A stretch of 19,502 nucleotides of DNA, from positions 1 to 19,502 of the forward strand of contig JAOZOT010000024.1 in assembly GCA_029933115.1 (NCBI GenBank), in the 5' to 3' direction. The translations under genes were made by a program, and so were the position numbers. The stretch comes from Anaerolineae bacterium. GTDB lineage: Bacteria; Chloroflexota; Anaerolineae; E26-bin7. The notes beneath the pieces are model-generated. The model saw only the letters and a list, made by a program, of their open reading frames with translations. It made no database searches and was not told the origin of the DNA. This document shows, piece by piece, positions 13,886-19,502 of the stretch; position 1 is the first letter of the stretch, and every line of letters begins with the position of its first letter.

Positions 13886-15261
13886 AAAGCGAAGACAAAG
13901 GCCAGGTCGTTGACGTTGGTGTTGGTGGGGCCGGTGACGATCAACTCTCCCAGGGCTTCAAAGAAGTGATAGGAGTCGTTGTTCGCCAGGTACTCCTCAG
14001 GGTCAAGGCCGAGCTCCTTGGCCCAGGCTACGGTCTCCCCGGTGGCCACGGCCCCCGCCGCGTCCGTCGGTCCATCGGTGCCGTCGGTGGCCAGAGTGAC
14101 GACCATCACCTCCTCCCAGCCTTCGAGGGCCAAAGCGGCCGCCAGGGCCATCTCCTGGTTGCGCCCTCCCTTCCCCTCGCCCGTGACGGTCACTGTAGTC
14201 TCGCCGCCAACCACCAGGCAGGCCGGCCGGGGGAGGGGCTGCCCCGATTTGGCCATCTCCTTGGCCACGGCGGCCAGGACTTTGGCCACCTCTCGGGCCT
14301 CGCCCTCGACGTAGGTGGAGAGCAACTGCGTGTTAAAGCCCAACTCCTGAGCCCGGTTCAAGGCTGCCCGGGCCGCGATTTCGTTGCTGCCCACGATCAG
14401 GTTGTAGACTGTGGCAAAGACTGCGTCCCCCTCTTTGGGCGTCTCTGCTATCTTCCCCGCCACCCCGGCCGCCAGGTGCTCGACGACAGAGGTCGGCACC
14501 TTGTCCAGCAGGTCGTACTTTTCCAGCACGCCGTAGGCCTGAGCGAAAGTGGTAGTGTCGGGCACAGTAGGGCCGGAAGCGATGACATCCAGAGGGTTGC
14601 CCACCACATCTGAAAGGATCAGAGAGACCACCTGAGCTGGGTGGGCCAGCCGCGCTAGTTGGCCGCCCTTGATGCGAGAGATATGCTTGCGCACAGCGTT
14701 GATTTCGTTAATAGTTGCTCCGCAGCGCAGCAGGGCCTCGGTGAGAGCCTGGATCTCGGCCAGGCTGATGGTGGGTTGGGGCAGAGTCATGAGGGCCGAG
14801 CCGCCCCCGGAAATGAGGCATAAGACCAGGTCCTTCTCCGTCAGGCCCCCGGGAGTCTGCTGGAGCATCTCTACCATCCGTTCGGCCCCTCGTCGCCCGG
14901 CCTCATCGGGGGTGGGATGGCCAGCTTCAACGATTTCCACCCGCCGGACGCCAGCCGCTTCAGGGGGGAGGTAACCGTGCTTGACGTTGACCAGACCGGC
15001 GGTTATCCGCTCGCCCAGGATCTCCTCGATAGCGACGACCATAGGGGAGCCGGCCTTGCCCCCACCGACGACGAAAATGCGCTCGCAGGCGGATAAATCG
15101 TAGCTTCGCTGCCCAACCCACAGGACGTCTCCTTTCAGGCTCACATTTTGCCTGACAGCTTGAGCCGGGTCAACGGCGGCCAGAGCCGCCGATAGGATGC
15201 TCCAAACCTGCTCACGTCTCTTTCGCTCGACGCTCGAAAGTTGCCTCTGGGGCTGCAACAT
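13882..15261 (-). CDS. Glycerate 2-kinase, MOFRL type
   Basis: A 459-residue enzyme with the DUF4147/MOFRL architecture of class II glycerate kinases, which make 2-phosphoglycerate from D-glycerate and ATP. Visible signatures are VVGGGKAGSPM and LCLISGGGSALM (nucleotide and substrate loops), NAVRKHISRIKGG, LSDVVGNPLDVIASGPTVPD, then GGETTVTVTGEGKGGRNQEMALA and TDGTDGPTDAAGA in the C-terminal domain. All are intact. It should be cytosolic, linking glyoxylate or serine catabolism to glycolysis. ATG 15261 has GTGAGG 6 nt upstream; a GTG at 15273 overlapping the solute-binding protein's stop is possible but has no SD. The gene begins 8 nt after that stop, so the two share a transcript. Confidence 0.93.
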   Translation of the reverse strand: MLQPQRQLSSVERKRREQVWSILSAALAAVDPAQAVRQNVSLKGDVLWVGQRSYDLSACERIFVVGGGKAGSPMVVAIEEILGERITAGLVNVKHGYLPPEAAGVRRVEIVEAGHPTPDEAGRRGAERMVEMLQQTPGGLTEKDLVLCLISGGGSALMTLPQPTISLAEIQALTEALLRCGATINEINAVRKHISRIKGGQLARLAHPAQVVSLILSDVVGNPLDVIASGPTVPDTTTFAQAYGVLEKYDLLDKVPTSVVEHLAAGVAGKIAETPKEGDAVFATVYNLIVGSNEIAARAALNRAQELGFNTQLLSTYVEGEAREVAKVLAAVAKEMAKSGQPLPRPACLVVGGETTVTVTGEGKGGRNQEMALAAALALEGWEEVMVVTLATDGTDGPTDAAGAVATGETVAWAKELGLDPEEYLANNDSYHFFEALGELIVTGPTNTNVNDLAFVFAF

Positions 15262-15269
15262 TTTATACC

Positions 15270-16583
15270 TCACTTCACTATAGAATCAATGGCCATCTTG
15301 GCCGCCTCTGGGGGTGTGACTTCGCCGGTCATGACCTTCTCAACGCTCTGTTGGAGGACTCTGGCCACATTAGAATAAACTGCCCCTGCCGGCCCGGGAT
15401 GGGCTCCTTCCAATTGCTTGCTCAAGAAAGGATAATAGGCGTCCTCAGTACCGAGAACCTTAAAAGCCGCCCTCCGTGTGGGCAGATGTCCGGCGGCCAG
15501 ATTCCACTCGGCGCTGTTTTCGGGTTCCATCAGCCACTCGATCAATTGGGCTGCCAGGGCCTGCCGCGCCGGATCCGAGGTGACTATAGCCCAGGCCCAG
15601 CCCTGGCTCAGGGTGGCCACGTTGCCGTCTCGCGTCGGGATGGAAGAGAAGTGGGTGTACATGAGCAAATCTCGGTCGGCCAGATAGCGTCTGGAACTGA
15701 CGTTGGTCATGGCGACCTCGGCCGAAAGATAAATAGGCCAGCAGTCGTCCAGGGTTTCAAATTCCAGTACCGAAGGAAGAATGACGCCCATTTCATAGCC
15801 ATCTCTGTAAAATTGCAGGACCTGGGTTACCAGTTCTTCATTGAGGGCCGGCTGCCCGGTCTCATCCACCAGTTGGCCACCCAGGGCCAGGTATTGAATG
15901 ATGAAGGCATCATTGACCAGTCCCTCGCGGCCGCCCGCAGGGAAGACGTAGCTGACCCCATCGGTGAGCACATCGGTCCAGGTCAGGGGTGGCTCCTCCA
16001 GTTTGTTGGTATTGTAAATGAGATGTTCGATGTCGGTCTCGAATTGGATGCCCACCAATTGGCCTTCAAAGCGCCCGGCCTCCTGGGCAAAGGGGAAGAG
16101 GTCCTCTTGCAACTCGGCGGAGATTATCTCGTCCAAAGGCTGGAGCAAGCCGGCCTGGGCTGCCTCGTCCAGTTCGACGGTATCAATGGCCACCAGGTCT
16201 GGCATAGCCGCCGGGACGGCCGCGCTGGTGGTGAGGAGAAAGTTCAGAATACCCCCCTTGCCATAAGGCTTTTTGAGGACGTACTCAACGGTCACATCGG
16301 AGTGAGCAGCGGTGAAAGCTTCGATCTGCCGGCCCAGGATCTGACCGCTGACATCTGCTTGAGATGGAGAGAAGGGCTCGGCCGTCCAAAGGGTCAGGGT
16401 GATGACCGGCGGGGCTGTCGGCAACGTTGGGGTGACAGGAGCAGTGGTTGGTGTTTCGGTCGCAGTCACAGCCGTAGCCGTCGGTGCCGGCTGGGGCGAT
16501 GCCGTCGGCGTGGCCGGGGGGCCGCATCCCGAAAGGCTTGATATTAGGGTGAGGCAGGCGATTACAGCAACGTTTTTAACCAT
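15270..16583 (-). CDS. ABC-type extracellular solute-binding lipoprotein
   Basis: A 437-residue family-1 (maltose-type) solute-binding protein. A lipoprotein signal peptide ends in lipobox LSGC (Cys20). A Pro/Thr-rich linker (about 21-59) follows, then the periplasmic-binding fold starting ITLTLWTAEPF with PDLVAIDTVELDEAAQAGLLQPLDE and a C-terminal AAQLIEWLMEPENSAEWNLAAGHLPTR. The anchored linker suggests tethering to the outer face of the cytoplasmic membrane. The ligand, often a sugar or oligosaccharide, cannot be told. ATG 16583 follows GGAGGT; earlier in-frame starts would put residues ahead of the signal peptide. No permease or ATPase gene lies in the window. It is directly upstream of the glycerate kinase gene. 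Confidence 0.87.
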   Translation of the reverse strand: MVKNVAVIACLTLISSLSGCGPPATPTASPQPAPTATAVTATETPTTAPVTPTLPTAPPVITLTLWTAEPFSPSQADVSGQILGRQIEAFTAAHSDVTVEYVLKKPYGKGGILNFLLTTSAAVPAAMPDLVAIDTVELDEAAQAGLLQPLDEIISAELQEDLFPFAQEAGRFEGQLVGIQFETDIEHLIYNTNKLEEPPLTWTDVLTDGVSYVFPAGGREGLVNDAFIIQYLALGGQLVDETGQPALNEELVTQVLQFYRDGYEMGVILPSVLEFETLDDCWPIYLSAEVAMTNVSSRRYLADRDLLMYTHFSSIPTRDGNVATLSQGWAWAIVTSDPARQALAAQLIEWLMEPENSAEWNLAAGHLPTRRAAFKVLGTEDAYYPFLSKQLEGAHPGPAGAVYSNVARVLQQSVEKVMTGEVTPPEAAKMAIDSIVK

Positions 16584-16640
16584 GCAGACCTCCAGTGGTA
16601 TTCCCACTTCTGGCAGAGTTGGCGCGGCGGAATTGAACCC

Positions 16641-17114
16641 CTAGTCCTCAGTCACGTCTGCCACTTGACCGGCGGTTATCTGGAGGAGCAGGTCGTAGGC
16701 AATGGGGAAAACAGCGTGAGGGGAACCGGCGGCCGCATAGACGGTTTCAAAACGGCTCAAGCTCTGGTCAACGATAGTGGGCAATGAAACTCGGTGGCCC
16801 ACCGGGGGCACACCGCCGATAGCGAAGCCTGTCTCTGCGCGCACGGTATCGGCGTCGGCAATCTTGACTTTCTTGGCCTTGAGGAGGCGGGCCAGCTTTT
16901 TGGTGTCGGCCCGTCTGTCACCGGCCACCAGCACGAGGACCGGCCGGCCGTCGGCCAGGAACAGCAGCGACTTGACGATGCTGCCCAGTTCTGTGCCGAT
17001 GGCCTCGGCCGCCAACTGGGCCGTGCGGGTGCTCTTGTCCAGTTCGACCACGCTGATGTCGAGGCCCTTATCTTTGAGATATTGCTGTACCCTCTCTACA
17101 GATTTTGATCCCAT
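16641..17114 (-). CDS. YbaK/EbsC-family aminoacyl-tRNA deacylase
   Basis: A 157-residue single-domain protein of the YbaK/ProX group, which hydrolyses misacylated tRNA (Cys- or Ala-tRNA(Pro) in characterised members). The N-terminal half has DISVVELDKSTRTAQLAAEAIG and IVKSLLFL, with Lys48 matching the conserved catalytic-site lysine. Next come LVAGDRRADTKKLARLL and the Gly-rich loop AIGGVPPVGH (about 98-107). Length is typical. Exact tRNA specificity cannot be set. Start ATG 17114 has GAGGAA upstream. The solute-binding protein gene begins 57 nt after its stop, so it may lead that operon, but the functional link is unclear. Confidence 0.88.
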   Translation of the reverse strand: MGSKSVERVQQYLKDKGLDISVVELDKSTRTAQLAAEAIGTELGSIVKSLLFLADGRPVLVLVAGDRRADTKKLARLLKAKKVKIADADTVRAETGFAIGGVPPVGHRVSLPTIVDQSLSRFETVYAAAGSPHAVFPIAYDLLLQITAGQVADVTED

Positions 17115-17176
17115 TTATTCCTCTTTGCCCAACGCTATCAGAGGACCGGCGTTGCATAATACAATCGTCTGAGCGC

Positions 17177-17449
17177 TCAACCCAGCTCCTCCGCCAACGT
17201 CTCGGCGCTAAAGGGTGGCTCCATACCGCGCGCGTAAGCGCGGCAGGCCAGTTCGGATTGCGATACCCCGGCTTGGTGTGCGGCCGCGCCAAAGGAGATT
17301 CCACCACGCGCATACCGCTTCAGAGCCCGTTCAATTCTCAATTCACGTAGCCCGCGTTCCAATACCTCTACCAGAAACTCTTGGCTGGCCGAATCCAGTT
17401 CCCGGGCCAACGAAGCCGGAATGGTCAAGGTCAATGCCTCAGTTGACAT
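17177..17449 (-). CDS. UPF0175-family small protein (antitoxin-like)
   Basis: A 90-residue protein. The N-terminal TLTIPASLARELD strand-helix and the segment RALKRYARGGISFGAAAHQAGVSQSELACRAYARGM match UPF0175 (PF03683), with its SLGxAAELAGVS-type helix-turn-helix. UPF0175 genes often sit next to PIN-type (DUF3368) toxin genes. Here none follows: the next gene after 62 nt is a YbaK protein, so it is an apparent orphan. ATG 17449 follows GGAGGT (17460-17455). That SD overlaps the end of a 31-codon ORF, indicating coupled translation. The stop lies within a 10-bp palindrome TGAGCGCTCA (17170-17179). Probable role: DNA-binding regulator or relic antitoxin. Confidence 0.78.
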   Translation of the reverse strand: MSTEALTLTIPASLARELDSASQEFLVEVLERGLRELRIERALKRYARGGISFGAAAHQAGVSQSELACRAYARGMEPPFSAETLAEELG

Positions 17450-17452
17450 CAC

Positions 17453-17548
17453 TCACCTCCGGCAAAAGCACCCTTTATTCTCAAGAAGCCGGTACATCAC
17501 GGCTACCTTCTTCACTCGTTGTGACACCGGCATTCTCACTTCAGTCAT
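17453..17548 (-). CDS. 31-codon ORF upstream of the UPF0175 gene
   Basis: ATG 17548 follows a perfect AGGAGG at 5 nt spacing (17559-17554). The 31-residue product starts MTEVRMPVSQRVKKVAV, ends NKGCFCRR, and is basic with two cysteines. Its stop (17455-17453) overlaps the SD of the next gene, whose start is 4 nt beyond, the geometry of translational coupling. A TATAAT lies upstream at 17613-17608. It could be a true small protein, a leader peptide controlling the antitoxin-like gene, or the remains of a longer protein. I see no family match. Confidence 0.5.
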   Translation of the reverse strand: MTEVRMPVSQRVKKVAVMYRLLENKGCFCRR

Positions 17549-17607
17549 CTTCACCTCCTCCCGGTTGACACCTCACAATCGAATAGCCGGTCGCGAGAGT
17601 TGGTACA

Positions 17608-17613
17608 ATTATA
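17608..17613 (-). promoter_or_regulatory. -10 element upstream of the small ORF/UPF0175 pair
   Basis: A perfect TATAAT on the minus strand lies about 60 nt before ATG 17548. The -35 position at 17 bp spacing (17636-17631) reads TTTCCT, a weak match. It sits between the dnaE terminator and the small ORF, where a promoter is needed. Confidence 0.5.
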
Positions 17614-17645
17614 CCCCAAATAGCGCATTTAGGAAAGGGCAGGAG

Positions 17646-17676
17646 AAAACAAAAGCCGCTCCTATCGTGGGCGGCT
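17646..17676 (-). terminator. Rho-independent terminator of dnaE
   Basis: On the minus strand AGCCGC (17676-17671) pairs with GCGGCT (17659-17654). Additional CC/GG pairing extends the stem, and TTTGTTTT follows at once. It starts 18 nt after the dnaE stop, in the right place and orientation. Confidence 0.75.
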
Positions 17677-17694
17677 CATGGACGGTTGTTCGAT

Positions 17695-19502
17695 TCAAAG
17701 GGAGGCCTGGCTTACCCTCACCGAGCCGGCGCCCAACATCTGCACCAAAGCCTGTTCCAGTTCCACACAGTAGCCGGTGGTATCGTTGGGAAAATCCAAT
17801 TGCACGCGCTTGCGCTCGTCGGCCAGATAGAGGCTGAAGCGATCTTCCCCCTTGTACCGGTGCAACAGTTCGTGCACCTGCCCCAGGCGTTGAATATCCC
17901 GCTCCTGGTCGCCACTGCGGGTGAGGGTAATGTGGAGGTGAAGGGGGCCATTTGGCCGCTCCTCTCTTTCCTCGGGCACCTCGCTGACGACGACGTAATC
18001 CTGCACTGATTCACAGATGATTTTGGGCTCTCGGCCGCGCACGTCCACCCGTCCTCTGACGACGAGAATCTTGTCTGTTTCCCATAGTTCCTGTGTCCCC
18101 TCGTAGACGCTGGGAAAGACCACAACCTCGATGCTGCCCTGGAGGTCTTCCAGTTGCACGAAAGCCATCGGTTTGTCGTTCTTGGTGATGTGGGGGCGCA
18201 CCCAGGTCACCATACCGGCCACGACCACTTTTTGGTTGGCCATAGATTCGTCAATCTGGCCGCAGAAGGCCGTCACTGTGTTTTCCAGGTCGGCGGCCAC
18301 CTGCTGCAAGGGGTGGGCCGAGACGTAGAGCCCCACCAGTTCTTTCTCCCACCTGAGCAATTCCCGGCGGGGAATGGGAGGCACATCGGGCAGAGAGGTG
18401 CTGAGGATGATGTTGGCTCCGGAGTTGGCAAAGGCCGGCAGGCTGAACATATCCAACTGGGGAGAGACCCGGTGTTCCATGTTGCTCTTCTGAATCATGC
18501 GGTCAATGATCTCCAGAAGTTGCTCCCGCCGGCCCAAAGAGTCCATAGCCCCGGCTTTGATCAAGCTTTCCAGGGCACGCCTGTTGACTTGGCTCAGATC
18601 CACCCGGGTGCAGAAATCGTCAATGTCCTTGAAGGGCCCTCCTCCCTGGCGGGCCTCGAGGATGGCAGCGATGGGCCCTTCACCCACGTTTTTGATGGCC
18701 CCCAGGCCAAAGCGGATATTCCCGCCCTCGATGACAAAGTCCAGCCCGCTGCGGCAGACATCCGGCGGCAGAACCTCTATCCCCAGTCGCCGGCACTCGG
18801 CGATGAGGATGGCTACCTTGTCGGTGTTGTGGCGTTCCACGCTCAGCATGGCCGCCATGTACTCCACGGGATACTTGGCCTTGAGGTAGGCCGTCTGGCA
18901 AGTCAGGACAGCGTAAGAAGCAGCGTGGGCTTTGTTGAAACCATAGCGGGCAAAGTACTCAATATCAGAGAAGATCTGCTCGGCCACCTCTTTTGGCAGT
19001 CCGCCGTGCTCAACAGCCCCTTTGACGAAAGAGGAACGGTGCTTCAGGAGCTCTGACTTCTTTTTCTTTCCCACGGCCCTTCTGACCAGATCGGCCTCAG
19101 AGGCCGAATAGCCTGCCAGGTCGGTCATGAGACGGATGACCTGCTCCTGGAAGACGATGATGCCGTAAGTATCTTTGAGGATCGGCTCCAGCTTCGGATG
19201 GCGGTAGGTGACCTTTTGATGGCCATGTTTGCGGTTTACATAATTATCAATGTACTCCATCGGGCCAGGGCGATAGAGGGAGAGAACGGCCACGATGTCG
19301 TTGAACTCGCTGGGGCGTAGGGAGGTCAGGACACGGCGCATACCGGCCGACTCTACCTGGAAAATGCCGGTTACTTCGCCACTGGACAAGAGTTCGTAGA
19401 TGGCCGGATCATCGAGAGGGATGTCATGGGGCGTCAACTGTATCCCTCGCGTCTCCTGGAGCAGGTCCAGAGTGCGCTGGATGATGGTCAGGGTAGAAAG
19501 GC
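17695..19502 (-). CDS. dnaE: DNA polymerase III alpha subunit, C-terminal part
   Basis: The last ~601 residues of the replicative polymerase; the gene runs off the right edge, so its start is outside the window. In order: LSTLTIIQ, which in E. coli follows the third catalytic Asp, so the catalytic triad is outside; IPLDDPAIYELLSSGEVTGIFQVES and LYRPGPMEYI of the fingers; FARYGFNKAHAASYAVLT; helix-hairpin-helix repeats (RFGLGAIKNVGEGPI, RRALESLIKAGAMDSLG); the OB domain (VVVAGMVTWVRPHITKNDKP, VEVVVFPSVYEG); and a C-terminal domain. No intein or frameshift is seen. The stop is TGA at 17697-17695, followed by a terminator. In-frame starts inside the window (for example TTG 19437) are internal and not the true start. 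Confidence 0.96.
   Translation of the reverse strand, partial: LSTLTIIQRTLDLLQETRGIQLTPHDIPLDDPAIYELLSSGEVTGIFQVESAGMRRVLTSLRPSEFNDIVAVLSLYRPGPMEYIDNYVNRKHGHQKVTYRHPKLEPILKDTYGIIVFQEQVIRLMTDLAGYSASEADLVRRAVGKKKKSELLKHRSSFVKGAVEHGGLPKEVAEQIFSDIEYFARYGFNKAHAASYAVLTCQTAYLKAKYPVEYMAAMLSVERHNTDKVAILIAECRRLGIEVLPPDVCRSGLDFVIEGGNIRFGLGAIKNVGEGPIAAILEARQGGGPFKDIDDFCTRVDLSQVNRRALESLIKAGAMDSLGRREQLLEIIDRMIQKSNMEHRVSPQLDMFSLPAFANSGANIILSTSLPDVPPIPRRELLRWEKELVGLYVSAHPLQQVAADLENTVTAFCGQIDESMANQKVVVAGMVTWVRPHITKNDKPMAFVQLEDLQGSIEVVVFPSVYEGTQELWETDKILVVRGRVDVRGREPKIICESVQDYVVVSEVPEEREERPNGPLHLHITLTRSGDQERDIQRLGQVHELLHRYKGEDRFSLYLADERKRVQLDFPNDTTGYCVELEQALVQMLGAGSVRVSQASL

Noticed and set aside
16605..16645. 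tRNA-like T-arm on the minus strand (GGGGTTCAATTCC) between the ybaK-type gene and the solute-binding protein gene
   Set aside because: The rest of a tRNA would have to lie inside the ybaK-type coding sequence, no anticodon or acceptor arms pair, and there is no CCA end in the right place.
17170..17179. Palindrome TGAGCGCTCA as a regulator-binding site
   Set aside because: A single 10-bp palindrome at a gene end is expected by chance in a window this size and no second copy was seen near a promoter.
18154..19056. A 300-codon plus-strand open frame opposite dnaE
   Set aside because: DnaE motifs are clear on the minus strand; the plus-strand product is His/Gly-rich nonsense without an SD.
1..19502. 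CRISPR arrays, insertion sequences, phage or integrase genes, rRNA
   Set aside because: No evenly spaced direct repeats with spacers, no transposase or integrase motifs, and no rRNA-like stretches were seen; the tandem heptamers have no spacers.

Overview
The window is bacterial chromosome, moderately GC-rich, and every gene but the last is complete. Gene content fits Chloroflexota, perhaps an Anaerolineae-type lineage. The pointers are a ClpP-like SDH protease beside a CBS-tailed site-2 protease, a B12-binding radical SAM protein, a MOFRL-type glycerate kinase, a lipoprotein with a long Pro/Thr-rich linker, AbrB/PIN and UPF0175 antitoxin genes, and small dispersed hairpin and heptamer repeats. 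This is inferred from gene content and style; there is no rRNA or other marker to confirm it. Promoters match the ordinary sigma-70/sigma-A consensus and Shine-Dalgarno (SD) sites are strong.

Plus strand, 1-10339. A gene-free leader (1-515) holds two hairpin repeats and a promoter. A Yip1-like membrane protein gene (516-1094) follows, then a structured spacer with a terminator. A second promoter (1342-1370) precedes a tightly packed run: SDH-family serine protease, M50 site-2 protease with CBS domains, small heat-shock protein, Lon protease and PHP-domain phosphoesterase. After a spacer with two hairpins come PspA, a STAS anti-sigma antagonist, a patatin-like lipase and a SpoIIE-type phosphatase. 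Together they look like a protein- and membrane-quality-control island ending in part of a partner-switching circuit whose kinase is not present.

Minus strand, 10416-13466. An AbrB-type antitoxin, a PIN toxin and an HD-domain phosphohydrolase are transcribed leftward from one near-consensus promoter, and successive genes overlap or nearly abut. A perfect 12-bp hairpin separates this operon from the plus-strand genes and contains the HD stop codon in its loop. Upstream lies a B12-binding radical SAM gene interrupted in frame by a 7-nt tandem repeat.

Minus strand, 13504-19502. From right to left: the 3' part of dnaE (runs off the window), its terminator, a 31-codon ORF coupled to a UPF0175 antitoxin-like gene, a YbaK-type tRNA-editing protein, a solute-binding lipoprotein, a glycerate 2-kinase and a 106-residue protein of unknown function. 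The last four are closely spaced and may be partly co-transcribed.
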